Below are positions 17,660 to 26,685 of a stretch of DNA of 64,000 nucleotides, one piece after another. Location: contig JADJMI010000001.1 in the NCBI GenBank assembly GCA_016709665.1, forward strand, positions 434,001 to 498,000, in the 5' to 3' direction. The stretch comes from Betaproteobacteria bacterium (GTDB lineage Bacteria; Pseudomonadota; Gammaproteobacteria; Burkholderiales; Usitatibacteraceae). The notes beneath the pieces were generated by a model. The model was given only the letters and a program-made list of their open reading frames with translations, did not search any database and was not told the DNA's origin. Position 1 is the first letter of the stretch. Each line of letters starts with the position of its first letter. Position numbers and translations under genes: made by a program.

Positions 17660-17936
17660 CGTTGGCGGTGATTGCCCGTTGGGCGGCGATGGAGCGGAAA
17701 TCGGATGCAACCGGGTGATGCGAGGAGCATGGTGTCGGTTGCGTTTTTTCGATTTTGGACCGAGTCAAGGCACCACCAGCCTGCCTGCTCGAACCTATGT
17801 CGACATAGGCCCCGAAGCCGACGGACGGAGCAAGTTCATTCGGTCCGAAATCGAAAAAACACAACCGACACCATGCTCCGGATGTGCCTTCTGGAAGCAT
17901 CGTCTTTCGCCGCCCACCGGACAATCACCGCCAACG
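17660..17936. repeat. 277-bp nested imperfect palindrome (MITE-like element)
   Basis: This fills the whole gap between two genes. The outer arms are 17660-17690 and 17907-17936, nearly perfect inverted copies. The inner arms, 17724-17763 and 17840-17879, are 40 bases each and match at 38 positions. In the exact centre is a perfect 16-bp palindrome, CCTATGTCGACATAGG (17794-17809). All three symmetry centres fall within a few bases of 17800. No gene is seen inside. The layout fits a miniature inverted-repeat element, or a large cruciform or hairpin RNA. Confidence 0.75.
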
Positions 17937-17952
17937 ACAAAGGCGCTCGCGC

Positions 17953-19608
17953 TTACCGATGCTTCTGCGTGCGGATCGTCAGCACGCTCGGCGGCGCCGC
18001 GAACGTATCGGGCCGCGCGTTCTTCCAGAACACCTGGTAGACCGGGCTCTTCGGGATGTCGCTGCCCAGCAGCGCGCCGGGCTCGAGCCAGTGATGGAGG
18101 GTGGAGAGGGAGCGGACCTCGTTGGACGACACGCGGCGGATGACGTGCTCGGGCCCCAGCTCGCTGGGGTGGGAGAGGCCTGCGGCGCCGAGGAGTTCCT
18201 TCAGGGCCTTGAGCGTGTTCTGGTGGAAGTTGAAGACGCGCTCGGCCTTGTCCGGCACGACGAGCGCGCGCATGCGGCGCGGATCCTGCGTCGTGACGCC
18301 GGTGGGGCAATGGCCCGAATGGCAGGTCTGCGCCTGCAGGCACCCCAGGGCGAACATGAAGCCGCGCGCCGAGTTGCACCAGTCCGCGCCGATGGCCATG
18401 GTGCGGGCGATGTCGAAGGCGGTGACGATCTTGCCGCTCGCGCCCACGCGCACCCTGTCGCGCAGGTTCACGCCCACGAGGGAGTTGTGCACGAGCATGA
18501 GGCCTTCGCGCAGCGGCGCGCCCACGTGGTCGGTGAATTCGAGGGGCGCGGCACCGGTGCCGCCCTCGCCGCCGTCGACCACGATGTAGTCCGGCGTGAT
18601 GCCCGTCTCGACCATCGCCTTCACGATGCCGAACCATTCCCAGGGGTGGCCGATCGCGAGCTTGAAGCCCGTGGGCTTGCCGCCCGAGAGCTTCCTCAGG
18701 CGCTCGACGAACTGCAGCAGTTCGATGGGGTTCGAGAAAGCCGAATGGCACGCGGGCGAGATGCAGTCGGTGCCGACGGGCACGCCGCGCGCCTCGGCGA
18801 TCTCGGGGGTCACCTTCGCGCCGGGCAGCACGCCGCCGTGGCCGGGCTTGGCGCCCTGCGAAAGCTTCACCTCGATCATCTTCACCTGCTCGCCCGTGGC
18901 GTTGGCGACGAAGCGCTCCTCGCTGAAGCGTCCCTCGCCGTCGCGGCAGCCGAAGTAGCCGCTGCCGATCTCCCAGACGAGGTCGCCCCCCTTCTCGCGG
19001 TGGTAGCGCGAGATGGAGCCCTCGCCGGTGTCGTGGAAGAAGCGGCCGCGCTTCGCGCCTTCGTTGAGCGCGAGCACGGCGTTGGCCGAGAGCGCGCCGA
19101 AGCTCATCGCGGAGATGTTGAAGACGCTGGCGGAGTAGGGCTTCGCCACGCGCCCGGCGCCCATCTCCAGCCGGAAGTCGTGGCTTTCGATCTCCACCGG
19201 CGCCATCGAGTGGTTGATCCACTCGTAGTGTTCCTCGTAGACGTCGAGCTGCGTGCCGAAGGGCCGCTTGTCGACGGCGCCCTTGGCGCGCTGGTAGACG
19301 ATGGAGCGCTGCGTGCGCGAGAACGGCAGGTGCTCGTTGTCGGCCTCGATGAAGTACTGGCGGATCTCCGGCCGGATGAACTCGAAGAAGAACCGGAAGT
19401 GCGCGATGACCGGATAATTTCGGCGGATGGCCTGCTTCGTCTGCGCGAAATCCGCGAGCCCGACGAGCGCGAGCGCGGCGAACAGGGCCGCGGGCCAGTA
19501 CCAGAGGGCGGAAGCCGGGACCATCGCGAAACAGCCGACGGCCAGCAGGGCGCAGGTGGCCCAGGCCCAGTACCGCTGGGGAACGACGGCGTCGAGGACG
19601 CTCAGCAC
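17953..19608 (-). CDS. FMN-binding glutamate synthase family protein, membrane-anchored
   Basis: A 551-residue protein: two N-terminal membrane helices (YWAWATCALLAVGCFAMVP, ALWYWPAALFAALALVGLA), then the FMN/Fe-S domain of glutamate synthase large subunits. Motifs are SASVFNISAMSFGALS, GDLVWEIGSGYFGCRD, KPGHGGVLPGAKVTPEIAE, DGGEGGTGAAPLEF, and the cluster cysteines CLQAQTCHSGHCPTG. The glutaminase and C-terminal domains of true GltB are absent, so it is a stand-alone GltB2-like protein that may use another electron donor or substrate. The GTG at 19608 follows AGGAG at seven bases. A longer upstream open frame has no support. Confidence 0.88.
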   Translation of the reverse strand: MLSVLDAVVPQRYWAWATCALLAVGCFAMVPASALWYWPAALFAALALVGLADFAQTKQAIRRNYPVIAHFRFFFEFIRPEIRQYFIEADNEHLPFSRTQRSIVYQRAKGAVDKRPFGTQLDVYEEHYEWINHSMAPVEIESHDFRLEMGAGRVAKPYSASVFNISAMSFGALSANAVLALNEGAKRGRFFHDTGEGSISRYHREKGGDLVWEIGSGYFGCRDGEGRFSEERFVANATGEQVKMIEVKLSQGAKPGHGGVLPGAKVTPEIAEARGVPVGTDCISPACHSAFSNPIELLQFVERLRKLSGGKPTGFKLAIGHPWEWFGIVKAMVETGITPDYIVVDGGEGGTGAAPLEFTDHVGAPLREGLMLVHNSLVGVNLRDRVRVGASGKIVTAFDIARTMAIGADWCNSARGFMFALGCLQAQTCHSGHCPTGVTTQDPRRMRALVVPDKAERVFNFHQNTLKALKELLGAAGLSHPSELGPEHVIRRVSSNEVRSLSTLHHWLEPGALLGSDIPKSPVYQVFWKNARPDTFAAPPSVLTIRTQKHR

Positions 19609-19717
19609 GGCTAGTCTCCTCCCGGGAGTCTCTTGGTCTTGTGACGGCGGGGTGCCGGGGGACTCTACGGGTTGCCACCGGCCTTGTAAATCCTCGATTT
19701 TTCGGCCAAACTCCGAA

Positions 19718-19736
19718 TGTGGGAACTTTTCCCACA
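19718..19736. promoter_or_regulatory. Inverted repeat between divergent genes
   Basis: TGTGGGAA-CTT-TTCCCACA is a perfect 8-bp inverted repeat in an A/T-richer stretch, 48 bases before the beta-barrel gene and 110 bases before the divergent flavoprotein gene. It could be an operator. No regulator is identified. Confidence 0.4.
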
Positions 19737-19784
19737 CTTTGAGTTCCGACCGCTTCGACCGCATCCGCATACCAGGAGACATCG

Positions 19785-20471
19785 ATGGCCCCCAAGACAA
19801 TCCGCCCCTACGCGTTCGCCGCCGCCTTCGTGACGGCCTTCGCCGCCCACGCCCAGTCGCCCTTCTATGTGGGCGCCGCCATCGGCCAGTCGAAGGCCTC
19901 GTCGGACCTGGTGCGCGACCGCGAGTCGAACATCGCGCCCGGCACGCCGAGCACCCTCGCCACGTCGTCGGACCTGAAGGACACCGTCGGCAAGGTCTGG
20001 GCGGGCTGGCAGGCCCTGCCCTGGCTCGCGCTCGAGGCCGGCTACACGGACCACGGCTCGCAGAAGATCGGCACCGACTACATCCTGAACTTCGGCGGCA
20101 TCGTCTCGACGGGCACCGTCACCACCGACCGCGAGGTGAAGGGCTGGGGCGCGGACCTCGTGGCGAGCTTCATGCCGACGCCCACGCTCAAGGTGTTCGG
20201 CAAGGTGGGCGCGTTCCGCGCGGACATCACCACGCAGACGCGCGTGTCGAACGGCGGCTCCTTCCAGAACCCGATCGGCGATTCGCTCAGCGCGAGCAGG
20301 ACCGAGACCGTCGTGAAATACGGGCTGGGCGCGGACTATTCGTTCACGAACCACGTGTCGGCGCGCCTGGAGTGGGAGCGCCTGCCGAAGATCGGCCAGG
20401 CAGGCAGCGCGGCCACCACGGGCGAAGCGGACCAGGACAGCTTCTGGCTGGGCGTGAACTACCGCTTCTGA
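19785..20471 (+). CDS. Outer-membrane beta-barrel protein
   Basis: A 228-residue exported protein with a signal peptide ending at AAHAQ (about residue 23) and a mature body of alternating beta strands: SPFYVGAAIGQSKASSD, LEAGYTDHG, KYGLGADYSFTNHVSARLEW. It ends in NYRF, and a C-terminal aromatic Phe is the usual outer-membrane assembly signal. It belongs to the broad OmpA/OmpW-like porin-type barrel group (about eight strands). GGAGACATCG precedes the ATG. Its role, whether structural, adhesin or small-molecule passage, cannot be told. Confidence 0.8.
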   Translation: MAPKTIRPYAFAAAFVTAFAAHAQSPFYVGAAIGQSKASSDLVRDRESNIAPGTPSTLATSSDLKDTVGKVWAGWQALPWLALEAGYTDHGSQKIGTDYILNFGGIVSTGTVTTDREVKGWGADLVASFMPTPTLKVFGKVGAFRADITTQTRVSNGGSFQNPIGDSLSASRTETVVKYGLGADYSFTNHVSARLEWERLPKIGQAGSAATTGEADQDSFWLGVNYRF

Positions 20472-20490
20472 TCCGCCGCGCGATCCGGCC

Positions 20491-23400
20491 TCATCGCCCC
20501 GGGTCGCCGGAGAGCGCGTAGGGCGCCCAGTAGAACGGGTGCCCGAAGCCCGGGCCGGCCTTGCCTTCGATGAGTTCGAGCTGCGCCTGGCGAACGCTTT
20601 CGGCGCGCGGGGCCGCGGCATTCGCCGCCTGGTGCCGGAAGGTGCGCGTCACCAGTTCGCGGGCGGAAATCGTCTCCACCGCCCAGTGCGTCGCGAGCAC
20701 GGCGCGCGCGCCGGCGAAGAAGAACGCGCGGGCGAGCCCCGAGTAGGCCTCCTGCGCGCGGCCGTCGTCCGAGGCCGTGTTGCAGGCGGAGAGCACCACC
20801 CAGTCGGCGGCGAGCTTCATCGTGAGCACGTCGTCGAGCGCGAGCAGCGGGGAGGAACCGTCGCTCGTGCCGGCCATCGCGAGCGCGGGGCGCGACAGGC
20901 CCGGCAGGTCCCCGGGCTTGAGGCCGTGCGTGGCGAAGGCGACGACGCGCCGGTCCGACAGGTCCGTCGCGAGGGCCGCGGCGCGCGTGGCCTTCGCGCC
21001 GTAGAGCGCGTCCTTCGCCGGGTCCGCCGACAGCGCCTTCGCGATGGCGGCGATCTCCTCGCGCGTCTCCGGCAGGGGCGGCACGGAGCCGTAATCGAAC
21101 GTGTCGTTGTCGAAGCCCGCCTCGCGCTTGCCGCGCACGAGGGCCCGCACCGTCCCCGCTTTCGCCGCGGGCGCCGCCCCCGGCTTGAAGAGCGGGTCGC
21201 CGAAGCCGAAGAAGGCGAGCTTCGCCGGCGCTCGCGCGCGCGATTCGCGCAGCGCCCGGAAGGCCGCGGCGGTGGAGACCTGGTTGAGGGCGACCTCGCG
21301 AACGAGCCAGCTCGTCCGCGCGCCGTCGAAGGCGCCCTCCGCCGGCTTCGTCACCAGCACCGCGAGGGGCAATTGCGCCAGCTCGCTCGCCGTCGCCACC
21401 GTGATCACCTTCGCGCCGGGTGCGCTCGCACGCCCGGGCGCGAGCAGCTCCGAGTACAGGCGGTGGCTCGTCGCGGTGTCGAACGGCGCGCGTCCCGCGT
21501 CGGGCCGCTCGCCCACGTCGAGGTCGCGGCGCAGCTTCGCGACCGCCTCGGCCACCTGCGCCTTCGTCAGCGGCGAGACGTGCATCGAAGGCGGCCCGTC
21601 CGCCGGCACCGTCCACACGAAGGTGGCTTCCGGCGTCGGGTAGACGCTCACGAAGGCCTCGTCCTTCGCGAGGAGCTTCGCGAGGGCCTCCAGCGTGGGC
21701 GCCTTCGGGTTCACGAGGGCGTAGTACGCGGGGAAGCGCTGCGCGATCTCGCGCTGGTGCTCGCCACGGGCCTTGTCGAGGCCGTCGAGATCCTTGCGAA
21801 GCTTCTTCAGGTCCTCGCGGCTCGCGCGCACGCGCTCGCGCTCCGCCTTGGCGAGCTCCGCGAGCTTCGCCGGCTCCAGCTTGGCCGCCTTCGCCGCCTC
21901 CATGCGTTCCTTCGCCTCGCGCGCGAGCCGGCCCTCCTCGGCGAGTTCCTTGTTCAGGCGCGAGAGGTTTTCGCGCGCCTTCGCCCGGCGTTCCTGCTCC
22001 CTGCGCGCGAGCGCGGCCAGCTCCGGCGTCGTCGCGAGCACGCGCGCGGCGCTGTCGATCATCGCCTGCTGCACGACGCTCGCCTGCAGGCGGTCGGCCA
22101 CGCGGAAGGCCTCGTCGGCGAGCGCCGCGTCGCCCCGGCCCGCCAGGTGCCGCTCGCGCACGAGCTTGAGGAAGCCCCGCAGCACCTGCGGCAGGAAGAA
22201 GCCACGCAGGCCGCTCGGCTGCGCGTCGGAATACGCGCTGTCCGGCGCGAAGACGAACTCGAGCACGTCGCGGTAGTCGTCGAGCGCGTTGCCGGATTCC
22301 CCCATCGCCTGGCGCACCATCGCCCGGATGCCGAGCGCCTCGATGGCGCCGGGGTGGCGGTGCCCGTTGAAGCGCTGGCGAAAGCGCACCGTGCCCTCGA
22401 TGCGCTCCTTCGCCTGGTCGAGCCGGCCGTTCTTCAGGTGCAGGAACGACACCAGCACGGGATTGTCGGCGACGCCGCGCGCCGTGAAATCGTCCACGGC
22501 CGCCGCGCTCATGGCGAAGGCGACCTGGTCCGCCTCGGCCCAGCGCGAAAGCCCGAAGAGCCCCTGCATGAGCACCGTGCGCGCGTTGGTCAGTTGCTGC
22601 GAGCTCGGGACCACGCCGGCGGCGAGCATCGCCGCGACGGCCTCGTTCGACGCCGCCACGGATTCCTCGAACCGCCGCTGGCCCAGGAGCGCCTGCGCGA
22701 GCTTGCTCTGCCAGTAGCCGAGCACGGCACCCCCGGTCTTCTCGTCGACCGCGAGCCGGACGCCCTGCCTGGCGAGCGACTCCGCCTCCTCGTTGCGGCC
22801 CTGCACGAAGTAGAGCCACGTCGCGTAGGTCATCGTGCCGTTGCGCTGCCGGATCGAGCGGTCGTAGGGCAGGCCGCTCGCGGAGGCGAGGACCTTGGTC
22901 GCCTCGACTTCGGCGCGGCTCGCCGCGAGGGCGCGCTTGATGGCCGCGAGGGAACCCTCGGCATCGGCGTTCGCGTGCAGGACGGCGGCGCGCAGGCGTT
23001 CGGTGGAAACGGTGAGGTACGCGCGATTGCGCGGCCCGAGGGTCGGATCGAGGCGCTTGCGCTCGGCGTCCACCTCGGCCAGGGTCCGTGCCGCCTTGTC
23101 GCGCTCGCCCTGGGACGCGTAGTCGAGGCCGAGATCGGACTTGTAGAGGAGCCGCTGCTCCGGCGTGGCATCCCGGTGGTTCGCCAGCGCCTCGCCCATC
23201 TCGAGCGCCTCGGTCTGGTTGCCGTAGCGCAGCAGCTCGCGCCACAGGTATCCGGCCCAGGGCGAGATCTTGCCGGGTTCGGAGGTGAGCTCGACGAGCT
23301 TTCGCAGCGCGGCGATCCGCTCCGCGGTGTTGCCCATCGTGAACGCGGCCCGCTGGCGGGCGATGTAGTGATCGACCTGCGCCTGCTTCGTGGCGCCCGC

Positions 23401-23556
23401 CGGCAAGGTCGTCGCGAGGATGCGCTTCGCTTCCGCCTCCGTCAGGCGCTGGCCGGCTTCCTCGATCTCGTCGGCGCGGTCCTCCTGCGCTCGCGCCGCG
23501 GCCGGATGGCCGAGCGCGAGGGCCAGGGCGGTGAGGGCAAGCAGGACGCGAATCAC
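20491..23556 (-). CDS. Exported TPR-CHAT caspase-like protease
   Basis: A 1021-residue protein with three parts: a signal peptide (VIRVLLALTALALALGHPAAARAQ), a long alpha-helical region with TPR-like repeats and a charged coiled-coil around residues 570-660, and a C-terminal CHAT (caspase HetF associated with TPRs) domain. The catalytic dyad is visible: His in VVAFATHGLKPGDLPG and Cys in WVVLSACNTASDDGR. AYSGLARAFFFAGARAVLATHW is also typical. The GTG start follows GGAGGAA. CHAT proteases act in cell death and in signalling. The signal peptide here places it outside the cytoplasm, so a defence role is not obvious. The natural substrate is unknown. Confidence 0.88.
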   Translation of the reverse strand: MIRVLLALTALALALGHPAAARAQEDRADEIEEAGQRLTEAEAKRILATTLPAGATKQAQVDHYIARQRAAFTMGNTAERIAALRKLVELTSEPGKISPWAGYLWRELLRYGNQTEALEMGEALANHRDATPEQRLLYKSDLGLDYASQGERDKAARTLAEVDAERKRLDPTLGPRNRAYLTVSTERLRAAVLHANADAEGSLAAIKRALAASRAEVEATKVLASASGLPYDRSIRQRNGTMTYATWLYFVQGRNEEAESLARQGVRLAVDEKTGGAVLGYWQSKLAQALLGQRRFEESVAASNEAVAAMLAAGVVPSSQQLTNARTVLMQGLFGLSRWAEADQVAFAMSAAAVDDFTARGVADNPVLVSFLHLKNGRLDQAKERIEGTVRFRQRFNGHRHPGAIEALGIRAMVRQAMGESGNALDDYRDVLEFVFAPDSAYSDAQPSGLRGFFLPQVLRGFLKLVRERHLAGRGDAALADEAFRVADRLQASVVQQAMIDSAARVLATTPELAALARREQERRAKARENLSRLNKELAEEGRLAREAKERMEAAKAAKLEPAKLAELAKAERERVRASREDLKKLRKDLDGLDKARGEHQREIAQRFPAYYALVNPKAPTLEALAKLLAKDEAFVSVYPTPEATFVWTVPADGPPSMHVSPLTKAQVAEAVAKLRRDLDVGERPDAGRAPFDTATSHRLYSELLAPGRASAPGAKVITVATASELAQLPLAVLVTKPAEGAFDGARTSWLVREVALNQVSTAAAFRALRESRARAPAKLAFFGFGDPLFKPGAAPAAKAGTVRALVRGKREAGFDNDTFDYGSVPPLPETREEIAAIAKALSADPAKDALYGAKATRAAALATDLSDRRVVAFATHGLKPGDLPGLSRPALAMAGTSDGSSPLLALDDVLTMKLAADWVVLSACNTASDDGRAQEAYSGLARAFFFAGARAVLATHWAVETISARELVTRTFRHQAANAAAPRAESVRQAQLELIEGKAGPGFGHPFYWAPYALSGDPGR

Positions 23557-23605
23557 GGATTCCTCCCGGCGCGCTCGCGCCTCGACAGGTTTCGGTGCGG
23601 GGACG

Positions 23606-24970
23606 CTACTGCAGCGCGGCCAGTGCCGCGCGCAGGCCCTGCGCCTCGCCGCCGAGCGGGCGGCCCGGGCGCGAGATGTCGTTCCAGGCGTAGGTGTCGA
23701 AGTGCGCCCAGGCGAGCGAGTCCGGCACGAAATGGTCCAGGAACAGCGCCGCGGTGATCGCGCCGGCGAAGCCGCCCTTGCCCGCATTGTTGAAATCCGC
23801 GATGTCCGAATCGAAGAGGCGCCGGTAGCCGCGCCACAGCGGCATGCGCCAGAGCGGGTCCTCCACGGCGGCGCTCGCCTCGATGAGCTTCGCCGCGAGC
23901 TTCTCGTCGTTCGCGAAAAGCGCCGGCAGTTCCGGGCCCAGCGCCACGCGCGCCGCGCCGGTGAGCGTGGCGAAGTCGATGAGGGTGCGGGGCTTGTCCT
24001 CGGCGGCGTAGGCGAGCGCGTCGCACAGGATCACGCGCCCCTCGGCGTCGGTGTTGCCGATCTCGATCGTGTGGCCGGCGCGCGTGCGGATGACGTCGCC
24101 CGGGCGGAAGGCGTTGCCGGCGATCGCGTTCTCCACCGCCGGCACGAGCAGCTGCAGGCGATAGGGGAGCTTTCGCTGCATCACCAGGCGCGCGAGGGCG
24201 ATGGCGTGGGCCGCACCGCCCATGTCCTTCTTCATGAGGCGCATGCCGTCGGCCGTCTTGATGTCGAGCCCGCCGGAATCGAAGCACACGCCCTTGCCCA
24301 CGATCGCGAGGCGCGGGTGCTTCGGGTTGCCCCAGTTGAGTTCCAGCAGGCGCGGCGCGCGGGTGGCGGCGCGGCCCACCGCGTGGATGGCGGGGAAGTT
24401 CTGCGCGAGGAGTTCGTCACCCACCCATTCGTCGAATTCGGCGCCGAACTGCTCCGCGTGCTCGCGGACGATGTCGGAGAGTTCCGCGGGCCCCATGTCT
24501 TCGGCCGGCGTGTTCACGAGGTCGCGCACGAGCGTCACCGCATCGGCGAGGCCGAGGGCGTCGGTCACCTTCGCCGACGGGTCGATCTGCAGGCTGGCGG
24601 GCTTGCGGCGCGATTTCTTGTAGCGCGCGTACTGGTAGCTGCCGAGCGACCAGGCGAAGGCCGCCTTGTCCGGCGCGATGGTGACCGGCCCCTTGCCGAG
24701 TTCGTACCGGCCGGGCGCGAGCTTGAGCGGCAGGTGCGCGAGGGCCCAGGGGTCGTCGCCGTCGCGAACGCCCGCCAGCACGAACGCCACTTCGCCCTTG
24801 CCGTCGGGCACCGTGCAGTGCGTGAAGGGGCGGCCCTCGAAATCGCTGCCATCCACCCAATGGCGCTGCGCCGGCGTGAGCTTCGCGACGAGGCGCGGCA
24901 GGCGCTTCACGTCGGTGGCGAGGATGGGCACGGCCTTCTCGAAGGCCTTCTTGTCGTGGATGACGGGCAT
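23606..24970 (-). CDS. Leucyl aminopeptidase family (M17) peptidase
   Basis: A 454-residue M17 cytosol aminopeptidase. The C-terminal catalytic domain has the metal ligands and active Lys in IVGKGVCFDSGGLDIKTADG, then MKKDMGGAA and the hallmark NTDAEGRVILCDAL with its active Arg. The N-terminal domain is shorter and different from PepA, as in the PepB-like or Xanthomonas-type subgroup. It removes N-terminal residues from peptides in the cytoplasm and needs two divalent metals. It lies 49 bases upstream of the CHAT gene, on the same strand. Confidence 0.9.
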   Translation of the reverse strand: MPVIHDKKAFEKAVPILATDVKRLPRLVAKLTPAQRHWVDGSDFEGRPFTHCTVPDGKGEVAFVLAGVRDGDDPWALAHLPLKLAPGRYELGKGPVTIAPDKAAFAWSLGSYQYARYKKSRRKPASLQIDPSAKVTDALGLADAVTLVRDLVNTPAEDMGPAELSDIVREHAEQFGAEFDEWVGDELLAQNFPAIHAVGRAATRAPRLLELNWGNPKHPRLAIVGKGVCFDSGGLDIKTADGMRLMKKDMGGAAHAIALARLVMQRKLPYRLQLLVPAVENAIAGNAFRPGDVIRTRAGHTIEIGNTDAEGRVILCDALAYAAEDKPRTLIDFATLTGAARVALGPELPALFANDEKLAAKLIEASAAVEDPLWRMPLWRGYRRLFDSDIADFNNAGKGGFAGAITAALFLDHFVPDSLAWAHFDTYAWNDISRPGRPLGGEAQGLRAALAALQ

Positions 24971-25109
24971 GGGATGGTTCTTGGCGGGAAAGGCGCAATT
25001 CTACCGTCCGGGGCGGCGCCGCCAAAAGGGAAAAGGGGGGTGAAAAGGGGCGAAAGGGGTGGGATTGGGTTCCGGGCGCGGCGGCGGCGGCCGCCTGGCC
25101 CCCCCAGCA

Positions 25110-25121
25110 GGGGGGGGGGGG
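25110..25121 (+). repeat. Short poly-G tract in low-complexity intergenic DNA
   Basis: A run of 12 G just after a C run, within 24971-25198, a gap of 228 bases with repeated AAAGG and GGGG strings. I see no gene in it. It is part of the same pattern of suspicious G tracts. Confidence 0.55.
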
Positions 25122-25198
25122 CCCGGAGGGAATGCTGCTGGGGCGGTAGGCCGCTCGCGAGTGCTGCGCCCGGGGACACGCCGTGCCTGTGCCAGCCG

Positions 25199-25711
25199 CT
25201 ACTTCGCTCTCTTGTAGGCGATCTGCCAGGTGGTCTTCCAGGTCGTGCCGTCGTCGTCGGATCGCTGCCAGTCCCATTGGAACGAGTCGGCTTTCACATC
25301 GCGGAAGACCATGCGCTGGCGGATGCGCTTGCCGTCCTTCTCGAGCGAGCGTTCGAAGGCCATGTTGCCGTCGACGGTGGCGGCGTTGAAGTCGAGGTAG
25401 GCGCCGGTGTTGTCCACCCACGTCTGCCGCCAGCGTTTCGTCGCGGGATCGAAGGTGGAGACGCTCATGCCGTCGAGGTTGGTGCCGGGCATGCCGCGGA
25501 ACTCCTCGAAGACGACGCAGCCGCCCAGCACCTTGGTGATGCGGTTCGAGCTCTTGCCGCCGGAATGCGTGGCCTCCCAGTTGCCGACCCAGAAGTCGAG
25601 GCGCTTCGACTCCTCCGAGTTGCAGCCCGGCGCGGGCGGCGGCGTCTGCGCCTGGGCGGCAAGGGAGAGCGTGGCAGCGAGGATGGCGGCAAGACGAGAC
25701 TTGGATTTCAT
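25199..25711 (-). CDS. Exported DUF1579-like protein
   Basis: A 170-residue protein with a signal peptide (MKSKSRLAAILAATLSLAAQAQ) and a small beta-rich domain that opens with RLDFWVGNWEATHSGGKSSN. That LDFWVGNWE-type opening is found in DUF1579-like lipocalin-fold proteins. GMSVSTFDPATKRWRQTWVD and RMVFRDVKADSFQWDWQRS continue the pattern. The ATG at 25711 follows GGGAGGTCCC, whereas an in-frame ATG eight codons upstream has no ribosome site. The function is unknown; a small hydrophobic ligand is possible. Confidence 0.7.
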   Translation of the reverse strand: MKSKSRLAAILAATLSLAAQAQTPPPAPGCNSEESKRLDFWVGNWEATHSGGKSSNRITKVLGGCVVFEEFRGMPGTNLDGMSVSTFDPATKRWRQTWVDNTGAYLDFNAATVDGNMAFERSLEKDGKRIRQRMVFRDVKADSFQWDWQRSDDDGTTWKTTWQIAYKRAK

Positions 25712-25799
25712 GGGACCTCCCGAAAGGAGCCCCATTGTTCCGAAGCCCGCGACCCTAGGGGTTACGGATTCTTCCCCCGCCGGGGGCGGGGAGCCGGCG

Positions 25800-25880
<81 letters not shown>

Positions 25881-25884
25881 GCCG

Positions 25885-26577
25885 CTAGTCAGAACCACGA
25901 TTGGCCTCCACCTCGAGCGACACGAGCCACGAGATCACGACCACCGGATACATCACCCCGAATATCGCCTCCAGGTTCGCGAGCCCGCGCGCCACGGGAT
26001 GCACGGGCACGATGTCCCCGTAGCCGAGGGTCGACAGGGTGACGAGGCTGAAGTAGTTGAGCGAGGCGACGATGGCGTCGTAGCCCGCCGCCGCGCCCTG
26101 CACGAGGAACGCGACGGGCACGTGCATGGCGACCAGTCGATAGGCCTGCGTGAAGGCGAGTCCGGCGAGCAGCCAGATGGCCACCGCACCCACGACCCGG
26201 TGCCAGTTCATCGCGCCGCGCGTGCCGAAGACCTGCCGCGCGACGAGATGGGCGAGGAGCAGGTCCGCCGCGAGAAACATCGTCGCGTCCCAGAACCGAA
26301 GCGCCTGGTCGGGCACCCAGAAGTTCGCGAGCCGGATCAACGCGATCGAGAAGGCGAGGACCCCCAGCACCCGGGCGGCCATCACGTGGGTCCAGACGGC
26401 GCTCGCCCCCAGCCCGACGACGAGCGCCACGCCGAGCCCGTGCAGGTGCCGGTTCAGCAGGCCGGAGCCCACGAGCGGCTCGAAAAGGGCGACGTCGAGC
26501 AGGATCAGGGCGACCAGGCCGGTGAGGCAGCGGTCGGCGCCGCGCGAACGCAGCAGGGGACGGTGGGTCAGGTCCAT
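25885..26577 (-). CDS. Two-transmembrane-domain potassium channel-like protein (Ion_trans_2)
   Basis: A 230-residue membrane protein. Four or five hydrophobic helices occupy the first 140 residues. A pore module follows: a half-helix and selectivity filter in VTLSTLGYGDIVPVHPVA (TLGYGD, the K+ filter), then a last helix (IFGVMYPVVVISWLVSL). No C-terminal RCK or cyclic-nucleotide domain is present, so gating is unknown. The neighbours are a DUF1579-like protein and a divergent HDAC-family gene. A poly-G tract lies only six bases beyond the stop, but the C-terminus looks natural. Confidence 0.85.
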   Translation of the reverse strand: MDLTHRPLLRSRGADRCLTGLVALILLDVALFEPLVGSGLLNRHLHGLGVALVVGLGASAVWTHVMAARVLGVLAFSIALIRLANFWVPDQALRFWDATMFLAADLLLAHLVARQVFGTRGAMNWHRVVGAVAIWLLAGLAFTQAYRLVAMHVPVAFLVQGAAAGYDAIVASLNYFSLVTLSTLGYGDIVPVHPVARGLANLEAIFGVMYPVVVISWLVSLEVEANRGSD

Positions 26578-26685
26578 GGGGCGATGCTAGCCGTCGGAGA
26601 TCCGGTGCGCCACTCGCACCGGGTTGACGGGGCGCAACGCCGGCGGGGTCCCGGGGACGCTACGATAGCCTCTGGAGGAGAAAAA

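Noticed and set aside
17616..18143. Plus- and minus-strand open frames across 17.6-18.1 kb
   Set aside because: They come from the palindromic element, so both strands give similar peptides. No start signals are present.
20539..23757. A 1072-codon plus-strand open frame opposite the CHAT gene
   Set aside because: Composition is Arg/Gly/His-rich and without motifs, while the minus strand has a signal peptide, TPRs and the CHAT dyad.
25081..25121. C and G runs at 25.1 kb considered as a terminator
   Set aside because: No clear stem plus T tract, and the runs resemble the other suspicious G tracts.
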